Origin: Sulfurimonas sp.
GTDB lineage: Bacteria > Campylobacterota > Campylobacteria > Campylobacterales > Sulfurimonadaceae
Reading direction: 5' to 3'
Assembly: GCA_026988245.1 (NCBI GenBank)
Contig: JALSLR010000086.1
Location: forward strand, 1-39,176
DNA: 39,176 nt
This document shows, piece after piece, positions 1 to 8,185 of this stretch (position 1 is its first letter; each line of letters starts with the position of its first letter). The notes beneath the pieces are model-generated. The model saw only the letters and a program-made list of their open reading frames with translations. It was not told the DNA's origin and ran no database searches. The position numbers were made by a program, and so were the translations under genes.

Positions 1-111
1 TTGTGGTGTATAAAGACTAGGGAGCTCAAAGGCTATCTCTTGGTCACCTTCACGTGGTGCTCCAAAGAGATTTGTAAGTAACAATAACGAGATTAATAAT
101 AGTTTTTTCAT
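1..111 (-). CDS. Exported protein, N-terminal fragment (cut by window start)
   Basis: Only the first 37 codons are in the window. The reading frame opens with ATG at 111 and runs off the left edge without a stop. The translation begins MKKLLLISLLLLTNLFGA, a clear Sec signal peptide with probable cleavage after Gly-Ala, followed by PREGDQEIAFELPSLYTPQ. A GGAAAA ribosome-binding stretch precedes the ATG, which lies only 9 bases downstream of the stop of the di-heme cytochrome gene, so the two are very likely co-transcribed. The family cannot be named from so few residues. The position after two cytochromes c suggests another periplasmic or outer-membrane component of the same process, but this is inference only. 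Confidence 0.7.
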   Translation of the reverse strand, partial: MKKLLLISLLLLTNLFGAPREGDQEIAFELPSLYTPQ

Positions 112-120
112 TTTTTTTCC

Positions 121-705
121 TTATTCACAAAGACTTGAATTGGATCCTGCGTTGAGTGGATCTACTGTGCCAGTTTTAGAATGGCAACTGTTACATGAGA
201 GTCTGTTTTGATAGTCAATAGGTTGTCCTATATCATAATCAGCAGAATTAAATCGATGGTTAGTCCCTATCGCTAGTTGGGTACCATTTGCAGTTGTGAT
301 TTGAACATTATAATTATCAGCTGTAAGTAAACGTAACTCTCTTTGGAGAATGAAGATATTTCCTTTAGCATCATAGCCTTTGGAATTTGGATCTTCATAG
401 TCTGCTGAAGAGTACTCTAATACTCCAGTTGAAGAATTATAAAAATTGACTATTAATTTGCCTCCACACATCTTAGTAAGGTCATTTTGATCAGCAAAAA
501 TCGCTTGTTTATAAAGTGTACCACCATACAATAGATGCTTGTCAGGATTGAGGTCTACATTGTGACATGCTAAGCAGTCTCTTCCTTGTTGATGCCAACC
601 TTGTACAGTGCTAGTAGCTCCCTCATCACCTTCGTTTTCAGAACAACCACTTAGAAAGACTAATGTAGTTAGTAATGCAAGAGAAAGTAGTTTATTATAT
701 ATCAT
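121..705 (-). CDS. Di-heme c-type cytochrome lipoprotein
   Basis: A 194-residue lipoprotein. The signal peptide ends in the lipobox LSGC (lipidated Cys21), so the mature protein is membrane-anchored outside the cytoplasm. Two covalent heme sites are visible: CLACH at 44-48 and CNSCH at 171-175. The roughly 120 residues between them contain no further CXXCH motif and match no domain I can name. The start is supported by AAGGAG seven bases before the ATG. It resembles its upstream neighbour (738-1523): both have a GxxCxxCH motif soon after the lipobox and a second site in the context RLxCNSCHS, so they look like paralogs. A role in electron transfer at the cell surface or periplasm is likely; the partner and substrate are unknown. 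Gene order suggests an operon with the neighbours on both sides. Confidence 0.85.
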   Translation of the reverse strand: MIYNKLLSLALLTTLVFLSGCSENEGDEGATSTVQGWHQQGRDCLACHNVDLNPDKHLLYGGTLYKQAIFADQNDLTKMCGGKLIVNFYNSSTGVLEYSSADYEDPNSKGYDAKGNIFILQRELRLLTADNYNVQITTANGTQLAIGTNHRFNSADYDIGQPIDYQNRLSCNSCHSKTGTVDPLNAGSNSSLCE

Positions 706-737
706 TTGTATACTCCTTGAATGAAAATAAAATAATA

Positions 738-1523
738 TTAGTCATTTAATGCACCAGCTGTTATCCAGTCACGAATAGTTGCATACTCTGTTGATGTAGA
801 TGGCAGGATAGTTCCTCCTCCATGGTTCGTTCCACTAGCCTTACTTAGAAGTGTAGTGTTTACAAATGGTGTAACTCCATCATAGGTAGTGGCAGATGTT
901 GTGATGCTAAATGCACCACTACTCCCATGGCATGATTTACAATATGTATCTAAAATAGGGAGTACATTTGCAGTGAATGTTGGAGTCCCAGTTGGGGGTG
1001 TAATTGTTATGTTGGTTGTGTTGGTTGATGTAATAATTCTTCCTGGTGCTCCATTTGCTCCAGAGGCACTATGACAACTGTTGCAATCAAGCCTAGTGTT
1101 GTCGTGAGAATCAGTTGCTGATGTATTTACAACGTTGCCATTACTGTCAAGAACTTGAGCTGTAAACTTATTTATGGCACTTCCGTTGTAGAATTGAACG
1201 TTTCCACTTCCCCCTTCGGAATTTGCATAGTAGTTAACAATACTAGCGTTGTTTTCAAGAACTAAACGCAAGGTATGTGTAGTAGATACCTTCGATGTAT
1301 CTAAATCTGCTGCATCTATCGCTGTAAATATAGTAGCACCTGAGGCGAACTGCTCTTCGTTAGAACCACCTATGCTATGACAACTTGCACAACTTTTTCC
1401 TTGGTTATGTAGGTATGTGTTCTCGCTATCATTTTCTGCATCACTTGATGTTGCATCTGTAGTGCCACAACCACTAAAGAGTGTCGCTACTACTGTAAGA
1501 GCTAGTAAATATTTTGTTTTCAT
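738..1523 (-). CDS. Tri-heme c-type cytochrome lipoprotein
   Basis: A 261-residue lipoprotein with lipobox FSGC (Cys19) and three heme-binding motifs: CASCH at 45-49, CNSCH at 147-151 and CKSCH at 195-199. The first two hemes and the region between them correspond to the smaller cytochrome downstream. The third lies in an extra C-terminal part (about 180-261, ending TIRDWITAGALND) that looks like the small cytochrome c domain found in many multiheme proteins. An in-frame ATG at 1529 is possible, but GGAGA sits directly against it and 6 bases before the ATG at 1523, so 1523 is the better start. The orphan response regulator lies 77 bases upstream on the same strand and could control or accompany it. 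The electron donor and acceptor are not evident. Confidence 0.85.
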   Translation of the reverse strand: MKTKYLLALTVVATLFSGCGTTDATSSDAENDSENTYLHNQGKSCASCHSIGGSNEEQFASGATIFTAIDAADLDTSKVSTTHTLRLVLENNASIVNYYANSEGGSGNVQFYNGSAINKFTAQVLDSNGNVVNTSATDSHDNTRLDCNSCHSASGANGAPGRIITSTNTTNITITPPTGTPTFTANVLPILDTYCKSCHGSSGAFSITTSATTYDGVTPFVNTTLLSKASGTNHGGGTILPSTSTEYATIRDWITAGALND

Positions 1524-1600
1524 AATCATTCTCCATTTCTTGAATTATGAAATGATAAAATAGTTTTATGAAGAAAAGATGAAGATTGAAAGAGGGGTAG

Positions 1601-2263
1601 TTATTTGTTTATTTTATATCCGATGCCACGGACACTTAAGAGAAAGTCTTTTTTTTGAAGTTTTTTACGGAGATTTTTGATATGGACATCTACAAGATTA
1701 GAATGCTTTATAGAGTAGTTGTCTTTGTTAATATGCTCACTAAGTTGGTAGCGTGTTAAAACCTGATTTGAGTTTTGCATAAAGAGTTCTAGAAGGTCAA
1801 ATTCGGCAGTAGTTAGGTTTGCATTTTCTCCAGCGACAAAGACCTCTCTTGATGCAGTATCAAGGACTACATCCCCTATGGTAATGGTAGTGGTTTTTTG
1901 AGAAGTATCACGACGAAGCAAGGCACGCATCCTTGCAAGAAGTTCTACAGAGGAATAGGGCTTGCAAAGGTAGTCATCAGCCCCGCTGTCTAATACTGCT
2001 ACTCTATCATCTATCTCAGAGTTTGCTGAGAGCATAAAAATAGGCGTAGTTATCTCCATATCTCGAATCTCTTGAAGCAGTTCAAGTCCATCTCCATCAC
2101 CCAAGTTCCAATCAAGTAAAATAAGGCTGTAGGAGTTTGCATCTAACTTTCCTTGAGCCTCTTTGTAGCCATAAGCGATGTCGCAGTTGTATTTATCACT
2201 GATAAGAAGTTTGGATAATTGGTTTGCTGTTAAAATGTCGTCCTCTACAATCAAAATATTCAT
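1601..2263 (-). CDS. OmpR/PhoB-family response regulator (orphan)
   Basis: A 220-residue two-domain regulator. The receiver domain (about 1-115) has the acidic pocket Glu7-Asp8-Asp9, phospho-acceptor Asp51 in LLDWNLGDGDG, the switch residue Ser79 and the invariant Lys101 in LCKPY. The C-terminal winged-helix DNA-binding domain (about 125-220) ends in the typical VRGIGYKINK. It starts four bases after the rseP stop, so it is probably translated from the pgsA-rseP transcript. No histidine kinase gene lies in the window, so its partner must be encoded elsewhere. The next genes downstream on the same strand are lipoprotein cytochromes c, which makes respiratory control possible but unproven. Confidence 0.93.
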   Translation of the reverse strand: MNILIVEDDILTANQLSKLLISDKYNCDIAYGYKEAQGKLDANSYSLILLDWNLGDGDGLELLQEIRDMEITTPIFMLSANSEIDDRVAVLDSGADDYLCKPYSSVELLARMRALLRRDTSQKTTTITIGDVVLDTASREVFVAGENANLTTAEFDLLELFMQNSNQVLTRYQLSEHINKDNYSIKHSNLVDVHIKNLRKKLQKKDFLLSVRGIGYKINK

Positions 2264-2267
2264 TTGA

Positions 2268-3320
2268 TTAGCCCATCAACCTATTGATATCATTGTAGAG
2301 ACCTAGTCCCATTAAACCAAAAAGTATAATCCAACCTGCAATAGTAAGGTTAATAAGTACTTTTTCGCTTGGTGCACGTCTGGTGATAAACTCATAGATA
2401 TTAAACATAATATGCCCACCATCTAAAGCAGGGATTGGGAGTAGGTTTAATACTCCAAGATTTACAGATATAAGTGCTGCAAAAAAGAGGACACTCATCC
2501 ATCCTGCAGCTGTTGCATCAGAGGTGAGTTTTACGATGCTAACAACGCCACCTAAGTCTTTAGCAGGGACTTCGCCAACAAGAAGTTTTTTAAGCCCTGT
2601 AAATATGACTGTAGAAGCAAAGATAGTCTGCTCTGTAGCGTAGCTGAGAGTATCGCCTAGGGCAAGATCTAGTTTATGTGAAACTCCGGCACTCCCAACT
2701 CCTATCATCTTTTTTTGTATAGTCTCGTTGAACATATTGGTAGATTGGGATATCTTTGGTGTTAAGATGATGTGCTCTAAAAAGCCATTACGCTCAACTA
2801 CTAAGTCAAGTGAACCTTCGGAATTTTGGATAGACTCAGCCATCTCTTTCCAAGTTGTGATGCTAAGGGTGTTAATAGACTTAACGATATCATTTGTTTG
2901 TAGTCCTGCTTGCATAGCTGGAGAGTCTTTGACTACTTTTCCAATAACTGGAGATAAAATCTGAGGTCCACCTAAAGCGATACCAAAGTAAAGTATAAAA
3001 GCAAGTAAAAAGTTAGCAAAGGGACCAGCGAGTAAGATGAAGATTCTTTGTATGGGCGTTTTAGAGTTATAGCTGTCAGAATCTGAACTTATGTTTGTTG
3101 GATCAGAATCATCCTGACCCTTCATCTTGACATAACCACCAAGTGGGACAGCAGAGATACTCCACTGCGTACCCCATGCTTGAAAAGAAAAAAGTTTTTT
3201 ACCAAAGCCGATGCTAAAGACTTCTACATAGACACCCATAAGTTTTGCTGCGCTATAGTGACCAAGTTCGTGAAAAAATATAAGCCCCGAGAGGACTAAA
3301 ATAGATACTAATATACTCAT
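2268..3320 (-). CDS. rseP: RIP metalloprotease RseP (site-2 protease)
   Basis: A 350-residue inner-membrane zinc protease of the S2P family, which cleaves transmembrane anchors such as those of anti-sigma factors. The HEXXH zinc motif is HELGH at 17-21 in the first membrane segment. The second zinc-ligand region is LLPIPALDGGH near the C terminus. A single PDZ domain occupies roughly residues 120-200, fewer than the two in E. coli RseP and normal for Campylobacterota. The start lies three bases after the pgsA stop. It is within a run of pgsA, rseP and response regulator that reads as one transcript. No anti-sigma/sigma pair is seen nearby, so its substrate here is unknown. Confidence 0.95.
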   Translation of the reverse strand: MSILVSILVLSGLIFFHELGHYSAAKLMGVYVEVFSIGFGKKLFSFQAWGTQWSISAVPLGGYVKMKGQDDSDPTNISSDSDSYNSKTPIQRIFILLAGPFANFLLAFILYFGIALGGPQILSPVIGKVVKDSPAMQAGLQTNDIVKSINTLSITTWKEMAESIQNSEGSLDLVVERNGFLEHIILTPKISQSTNMFNETIQKKMIGVGSAGVSHKLDLALGDTLSYATEQTIFASTVIFTGLKKLLVGEVPAKDLGGVVSIVKLTSDATAAGWMSVLFFAALISVNLGVLNLLPIPALDGGHIMFNIYEFITRRAPSEKVLINLTIAGWIILFGLMGLGLYNDINRLMG

Positions 3321-3323
3321 ATG

Positions 3324-3884
3324 TTACAATTCATCCAGTTCATGTTTAAGTAGTTCACGTCTAAAGCCCCAAAGGTACTCTAATCCTGAGTAAACTGTAA
3401 GGAAGACAGCTAACCAAAGGATGAAATCAGCATAATCCCAACGCATAATTAAAAAACCTATAGCAAACATTTGTACTACGGTTTTTATCTTGCCTGCGAG
3501 GGAGGCTTTTACATCGAGACCCTCTGTTACAGCAACTGTACGAAGACCAGTGATGAAAAGCTCTCGTACTATGATGATGTAGATAGCCCAAGCTGAAGCT
3601 TCCCCAATCATCATGAGACCTAAAAATCCTGCAAGTGTTAGCATCTTATCTGCAAGTGGGTCAATGATACCACCAAGGAGTGTCATTTGATCCCACTCTC
3701 TTGCAATGAAGCCATCAAAAAAATCAGTTGTAGCTGCCACAACAAAGAGTAATGATGATGCGTAATAGTTCCATGTAATATGGTAACCATGTGCTACAAA
3801 CCACTCAGGGTTTAAGATAACCCAAAAAAGTAGTGGTGCTATGAGTATGCGTAACATTGCTAAAGCATTTGGAAGGTTAAACAA
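3324..3884 (-). CDS. pgsA: CDP-diacylglycerol-glycerol-3-phosphate 3-phosphatidyltransferase
   Basis: A 186-residue integral membrane enzyme that makes phosphatidylglycerol-phosphate from CDP-diacylglycerol and glycerol-3-phosphate, the committed step to phosphatidylglycerol. The CDP-alcohol phosphatidyltransferase signature is complete: Asp54 and Asp57 in DFFDG, Ala61-Arg62, Gly71-Gly72, Asp75 and Asp79 in GGIIDPLADK. The start codon is TTG at 3884, five bases after AAGGGA. The resulting N terminus (MFNLPNALAMLRI) fits the family, and no ATG start gives a complete protein. It lies 15 bases after the fabL-like gene and three bases before rseP in a same-strand cluster. Confidence 0.95.
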   Translation of the reverse strand: MFNLPNALAMLRILIAPLLFWVILNPEWFVAHGYHITWNYYASSLLFVVAATTDFFDGFIAREWDQMTLLGGIIDPLADKMLTLAGFLGLMMIGEASAWAIYIIIVRELFITGLRTVAVTEGLDVKASLAGKIKTVVQMFAIGFLIMRWDYADFILWLAVFLTVYSGLEYLWGFRRELLKHELDEL

Positions 3885-3899
3885 AAAAATCCCTTGAGT

Positions 3900-4685
3900 T
3901 TATTTGAAAGATGTTCCGCCATCTACAACTATAGTTTGACCTGTTAGCCATGAAGCTGAGTCATCACATAAGAAAAGACAAGCACCTGTTAAGTCTGTAG
4001 CATCACCCATGCGAGAAAGTGGTGAGCGTTTTACAACTTCAGCTTTCATATCTTCGTAGTTAGGAAAGGCTTTGAGTGCGTCTGTGTCTATTGGACCGCC
4101 ACTTACTGCATTAACACGAATTTTTTTCTCACCGAGTTCAGTTGCAGCGTACTTGACCATAGTTTCAACTGCTGCTTTGTTTGTTCCATGTCCAGAATAG
4201 TTAGGAGAATAAACAAGATTACCAGTTGAGCTCATGCTGATGATGCTACCGCCATCTTCATTTTTTTCTATACGTTTTGTAGCTTGTTGCGCACCCATAA
4301 CAAATGCTGTAACTGTAGCTGTATAGATGTTTGTTAAACCCTTTGGTTTGAGTCTCATAAATGGAGCAAATCCACCAACAACAGCACGACCAGAGATGAT
4401 AGCATTTGATATAAAGAAATTTAAACTATCAAAGTCAGCGTCAAAAGCAGTAAATACATCTTTATAAGTATCTGGTTCTAAGATGTCTAGTCTGTAAGCA
4501 CGAGATTTTACACCATAGTTTGTTTCTAAATCTTCTATGATTTCATTTGCAATATCTGAGTTTGAAGCATAAGTAAAAGCAACATTACAACCTTTTTGTG
4601 CAAAAGCATATACTATAGCTTTTCCTATACCTCTAGTTCCGCCACTTACAAATAATGTCTTGCCTGTCATTGTTTTATTGTCCAT
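3900..4685 (-). CDS. fabL: SDR-family enoyl-[acyl-carrier-protein] reductase, FabL-like
   Basis: A 261-residue short-chain dehydrogenase/reductase with NAD(P)-binding loop SGGTRGIG at 14-21 and the NAVSGGPIDTDAL stretch in the C-terminal third. The catalytic pair is Tyr163 and Lys170, spaced Y-x6-K as in enoyl-ACP reductases rather than Y-x3-K as in classical SDRs. The C-terminal part (NAVSGGPIDTDALKAFPN, then GQTIVVDGG) resembles Bacillus FabL, the NADPH-dependent enoyl-ACP reductase of type II fatty acid synthesis. AAGGA eight bases upstream supports the start at 4685; Met6 is an alternative. It begins two bases after dapA. Enoyl reduction is inferred from motif and resemblance; another SDR activity is not excluded, and a separate FabI may exist elsewhere in the genome. 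Confidence 0.82.
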   Translation of the reverse strand: MDNKTMTGKTLFVSGGTRGIGKAIVYAFAQKGCNVAFTYASNSDIANEIIEDLETNYGVKSRAYRLDILEPDTYKDVFTAFDADFDSLNFFISNAIISGRAVVGGFAPFMRLKPKGLTNIYTATVTAFVMGAQQATKRIEKNEDGGSIISMSSTGNLVYSPNYSGHGTNKAAVETMVKYAATELGEKKIRVNAVSGGPIDTDALKAFPNYEDMKAEVVKRSPLSRMGDATDLTGACLFLCDDSASWLTGQTIVVDGGTSFK

Positions 4686-4687
4686 TT

Positions 4688-5581
4688 TTATAGTCCTTTT
4701 ATTTCATAGTTTTTCATAACTTCTTCTATCTTTTTCATACTTGCAACACTTGGTGCAACAAGTGGAAGTCTATACTCTAGTGTATCTATGAGTCCTGCTA
4801 TGTACATCGCTGCTTTTATAGGCATAGGGTTAGCCTCACAAAACATGACTGAGTTAAGAGGGTAGAGTTTATCATTGATAGCTTTTGCCCCTGCGAAGTC
4901 ACCACTAAGCGCTAGTCTTACTAACTCTGACTTTAAATCTGGCATCAAGTTTGATGTTACAGAAGTTATCCCCGCACCACCATTTGCAAGGATAGGGTAG
5001 TCAATAGCATCATCCCCTGAAAATACTTTAAGTTCAGGACAAGCTGATAGAAGGGCAACTGTACGCTCTAAACTTCCTGTAGCTTCTTTGACACCATAGA
5101 TATTTGGTAAGTCATTAAAAAGGCGTATAGTTGTCTCTACTGAGATATCACACATGGTACGACCTGGTACATTGTAGAGCATGAAAGGTAGGTTCGGTAC
5201 AGTCTCAGCAATAGCTTTATAGTGTTGGTAGAGTCCCTCTTGTGATGGCTTGTTGTAGTACGGTGATACTGAAAATATAGCATCAACGCCACAGTCTTGA
5301 GCACGCTTAGCAGTGTTTATCGCTTCTGCTGTTGAGTTGCTTCCTGCTCCTGCTAAAACTTTTGTGTTCGTACCTTTACAAACTTCTACAGCTATCTCCA
5401 TACAACGAATGTCTTCATCTGTTGTAAGTGTAGCACTCTCACCAGTAGTCCCAACAGGACAGACTGCGTCCATACCGTTGTTTATCTGTCTTTGTATAAG
5501 ATTTGCATAGGTTTGTTCATCTAGTTTGCCATTTTTAAATGGTGTGATGAGTGCGGTTGAAGAACCAAGAACTAAATTCAT
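4688..5581 (-). CDS. dapA: 4-hydroxy-tetrahydrodipicolinate synthase
   Basis: A 297-residue cytoplasmic TIM-barrel enzyme that condenses pyruvate with aspartate semialdehyde, the first step toward diaminopimelate and lysine. Visible features are VGTTGES at 43-49, Tyr136 in LYNVPGRT, and the Schiff-base Lys165 in GVKEATG. Length is typical. AAAGG eight bases before the ATG supports the start. The upstream gene (M16 peptidase) ends 118 bases away, and the space between holds two REP-like hairpins. Downstream, the fabL-like gene starts after two bases, indicating one transcript for cell-wall precursor, fatty acid and phospholipid genes. Confidence 0.97.
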   Translation of the reverse strand: MNLVLGSSTALITPFKNGKLDEQTYANLIQRQINNGMDAVCPVGTTGESATLTTDEDIRCMEIAVEVCKGTNTKVLAGAGSNSTAEAINTAKRAQDCGVDAIFSVSPYYNKPSQEGLYQHYKAIAETVPNLPFMLYNVPGRTMCDISVETTIRLFNDLPNIYGVKEATGSLERTVALLSACPELKVFSGDDAIDYPILANGGAGITSVTSNLMPDLKSELVRLALSGDFAGAKAINDKLYPLNSVMFCEANPMPIKAAMYIAGLIDTLEYRLPLVAPSVASMKKIEEVMKNYEIKGL

Positions 5582-5643
5582 AAATATTACCTTTTTATCT
5601 TTTAAATAATTTTGAAATTATAGCTAAATAGTTTTAAAATTTA

Positions 5644-5671
5644 TTAGATTCTGAATCAAGTTCAGAATGAC
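5644..5671 (+). repeat. REP-like hairpin copy A (inverted orientation)
   Basis: A 28-base unit whose reverse complement begins GTCATTCTGAA and continues CTTGATTCAGAATC. The core is a perfect 8-bp stem (ATTCTGAA with TTCAGAAT) closing a CTTGA loop. It lies head-to-head with copy B, separated by five bases (5672-5676). The same family appears at 15936-15963. Its position after the M16 peptidase stop and before dapA suggests an untranslated mRNA hairpin. Confidence 0.75.
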
Positions 5672-5676
5672 GGACA

Positions 5677-5702
5677 CATTCCGGGCTTGATCTGGAATCT
5701 AC
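5677..5702 (+). repeat. REP-like hairpin copy B
   Basis: The unit reads CATTCCGGGCTTGATCTGG followed by AATCTAC. The stem is ATTCCGGG with TCTGGAAT; two positions are G-U pairs on the plus strand, and the loop is again CTTGA. The outer end of the repeat supplies the TAG stop codon of the M16 peptidase gene (5699-5701), so the repeat probably replaced or trimmed the original end of that gene. Confidence 0.75.
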
Positions 5703-6994
5703 TTTTTCAAAATCATAGTAGTAGATTTATCAAAATTAAAATACTTATTTGCCACTTCTTTTATCTGTTTTGCATCTAAGGCATTGATTCTATCTTCATA
5801 CATCTCAAGTGGTTTTAAGTCGCCACGTACTAAGTAACCTCCGAAAAGTGAAGCTATGGAAGTGGAACTTTCTAGTGAATACACAAAGTCTGCTTTTGTA
5901 TTTATCTTCACTTTATCTAACTCTTCGTTACTCACATCTGTTGTCTTTAAAAGCTCTATCTGTTTTACAAGTTCTGCTTCTACATCTTCTGCTTTGATAC
6001 CAGGATTACATGATGCTAAGAATATAAAAAGACCTGGGTCTATGTTTTCCATATTGTAAGCATAGACTTGGTTGACCATACGTTTTTCGTTGATAAGTGT
6101 TTTGTAGAGTCTCGAACTTTTTCCTGAGTAAAGAATCTCACTTATGGCACTAAGTGTCGCTTGATCTTTGTCTTGAAAGTTTGGTATATGAAAGGCAATA
6201 GCGACTATCTCTACTTCACTCTCTCTTTTTATCATGATACGTTTCGCCCCATCTTGTTCAGGTTCTAGCGCTAAAACTTTTGGAATAGTTACTTTGTTCT
6301 CAATACTTGCAAATTCTTTCTCGGCTTTTGCAAATACTTCACTAGCATTGACATCACCAGTTACCATTAAAAGTGCATTGTTTGGTTGGTAGTAGGTTGC
6401 ATGAAAGTTTTTGATGTCATCAATAGTCCAAGTTTGGATGTCATTCATAAACCCAATAGGTGTCCAATGGTAAGGATGATAGACATAAGCGTTGTTAAAC
6501 ATGGCAAAGTATAGATAGCCAACTGGTGAGTTCTCAGTACGCCATCTACGCTCCTCTGCAACAACATCACGCTCAGGTTGAAACTCTTCATCTTTTAAGT
6601 TCAAGTTTTGCATAAGTTCAGCATACAACTCGAGTGATTTTCCAAGATTATCAGCACTTGATTTGATGTAGTAGTGCGTATAGTCAAAGCTAGTTGAAGC
6701 ATTGTTTACTCCACCTATGCTTTTGACCTCTTTGTCAAACTCTCCAGCATCAAGGTTTTTTGTAGACTTGAAGTTCATATGTTCAAGCATATGTGCTATT
6801 CCAGTTTTACCCATAACTTCGTTACGGCTTCCAACTTTATAGAATATATCTGTGCTGATTACATTAGTGCCGTTGTCTAGTGGAATGACTACTATTTCAA
6901 GTCCATTATCTAGTGTTTTTGTTTCGTATTTTGGTAAAGTTGTTGCCATTAAAGTTCCTATGCTTAGTATTGTTATTAAAAGTATTTTTATCAT
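5699..6994 (-). CDS. M16-family zinc peptidase, exported
   Basis: A 431-residue insulinase/pitrilysin-type peptidase with a signal peptide (about 1-17). The inverted zinc motif HMLEH is at 68-72. The third zinc ligand is expected in the VVAEERRWRTEN stretch near residue 150. The N-terminal catalytic half and the C-terminal non-catalytic half (about 210-431, with the conserved GxSSRLYKTLINEKR) are both present, so this looks like one complete M16B subunit. Its start overlaps the pyrD stop by four bases (ATGA), showing translational coupling. The stop codon lies inside a REP-like repeat. It is likely a periplasmic peptidase; the substrate is unknown. Related genes are often labelled PqqE/PqqL-like, but nothing here indicates a PQQ role. 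Confidence 0.9.
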   Translation of the reverse strand: MIKILLITILSIGTLMATTLPKYETKTLDNGLEIVVIPLDNGTNVISTDIFYKVGSRNEVMGKTGIAHMLEHMNFKSTKNLDAGEFDKEVKSIGGVNNASTSFDYTHYYIKSSADNLGKSLELYAELMQNLNLKDEEFQPERDVVAEERRWRTENSPVGYLYFAMFNNAYVYHPYHWTPIGFMNDIQTWTIDDIKNFHATYYQPNNALLMVTGDVNASEVFAKAEKEFASIENKVTIPKVLALEPEQDGAKRIMIKRESEVEIVAIAFHIPNFQDKDQATLSAISEILYSGKSSRLYKTLINEKRMVNQVYAYNMENIDPGLFIFLASCNPGIKAEDVEAELVKQIELLKTTDVSNEELDKVKINTKADFVYSLESSTSIASLFGGYLVRGDLKPLEMYEDRINALDAKQIKEVANKYFNFDKSTTMILKK

Positions 6995-8049
6995 TTTCTA
7001 TCTGCTCCGATAGCTTGAGTTATGTTGGTATATCCATCTTCTTTGAGCAATGTTATAAGCTCTTTATTGATGTTCATAATCATATCTGGACCACCGTAGA
7101 TGAGGCCGCTAAGTATTTGAACCAGTGATGCACCTGCTTTTATGCGTTTGTAGACTTCCTCAGCAGAGTTGATTCCACCTACAGATATAAGGACGCATTT
7201 GCCATATAATTCTTGTGCAATAGCATCGAAAATTTCAAAACTTTTGTCTTTTAAAACAGCACCACTTATTCCACCTATATCTTTTGGATTAGGTACGAGT
7301 GAATAATCAATAGTTGTATTAGTAGCGATGATACCATCTGCACCCTTTTCAACTGCCAACGTAGTTAATGCTACTGCATCTTCTTTGCTCATGTCTGGTG
7401 CTATTTTTAGTAAAATTGGTTTGCTCGTAAGCTTTTTAGCAAACTTAAATAGATTTGTAATGAAATCTTCATTTTGTAAATCTCTTAAACCAGGAGTGTT
7501 TGGTGATGAGATATTTATAACGATGTAATCGCCTAAGTGCTCTAACTCTCTAATGAGTGTAGTGTAGTCACTTATAGCTTCCATCTCACTCGTGAGTTTG
7601 TTTTTACCAATGTTTATACCGATAGGTGTAGAAAAAGGATAACGCTCCTCTAAGCGCTCTTTTGCATACTCCATACCTTTGTTGTTAAAACCCATAGCAT
7701 TTTGAATGGACTCTTCTTCTATATGACGCCACATTCTTGGTTTTGGATTGCCATCTTGTGGTTTAGGGGTGATAGTCCCTATCTCTGTATAGCCAAAGCC
7801 TAAAATCTCCATCCCTCGTATCATAGTTGCATTTTTATCAAAACCAGCTCCAAGACCAATGGGGTTGGGAAATATCCTACCAAAAAGTTCTTGAGAAAGA
7901 ATAGAGTTATGTATGAAGTGAGAAGATTTAAATGGTTTGAAAAACCAAGGGCATTTGTTTGGCATACGCAAGATACACTCAGCTAGGTGGTGTGCAGATT
8001 CTGGTTCAAGCTTAAACAGAAGTGGCTTAATTGTATTATAGTAACTCAT
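6991..8049 (-). CDS. pyrD: Dihydroorotate dehydrogenase (quinone), class 2
   Basis: A 352-residue FMN enzyme that oxidises dihydroorotate to orotate with quinone as acceptor, in pyrimidine synthesis. The N-terminal helical extension (about 1-50) typical of membrane-associated class 2 enzymes is present. Further markers are GLGAGFDKNA (66-75), NISSPNTPGLR with the catalytic serine near 182, ATNTTID and SVGGINSAEEV with the phosphate/FMN-binding glycines. GGAT eight bases upstream supports the ATG at 8049. It is the first gene of the minus-strand run to 1601 and overlaps the M16 peptidase gene by four bases. A -10-like TATAAT lies about 30 bases upstream. Confidence 0.97.
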   Translation of the reverse strand: MSYYNTIKPLLFKLEPESAHHLAECILRMPNKCPWFFKPFKSSHFIHNSILSQELFGRIFPNPIGLGAGFDKNATMIRGMEILGFGYTEIGTITPKPQDGNPKPRMWRHIEEESIQNAMGFNNKGMEYAKERLEERYPFSTPIGINIGKNKLTSEMEAISDYTTLIRELEHLGDYIVINISSPNTPGLRDLQNEDFITNLFKFAKKLTSKPILLKIAPDMSKEDAVALTTLAVEKGADGIIATNTTIDYSLVPNPKDIGGISGAVLKDKSFEIFDAIAQELYGKCVLISVGGINSAEEVYKRIKAGASLVQILSGLIYGGPDMIMNINKELITLLKEDGYTNITQAIGADRK

Positions 8050-8076
8050 TTATATCCATTTATTTATAATTTTGAT

Positions 8077-8082
8077 ATTATA
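8077..8082 (-). promoter_or_regulatory. Candidate -10 box for the pyrD operon
   Basis: On the minus strand the region reads TTGTATAATATC. TATAAT matches the sigma-70 -10 consensus exactly and lies 27 bases before the pyrD ATG in the 136-base gap between divergent genes. No good -35 is seen at the usual spacing, which is common in Campylobacterota. Confidence 0.45.
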
Positions 8083-8185
8083 CAAGGATAAAGTAAAGGC
8101 TTGGATTAAAAGTATTTTTAAATGAATTATGATATATTATGTTAGATATAGATTAATTATTTACTATAAAAGAACAAGGGGCTAA

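Noticed and set aside
5644-5702. Intrinsic terminator after the M16 peptidase gene
   Set aside because: The hairpins are not followed by a T-run on the minus strand, and copies with the same shape occur in a non-terminal position at 15936-15963.
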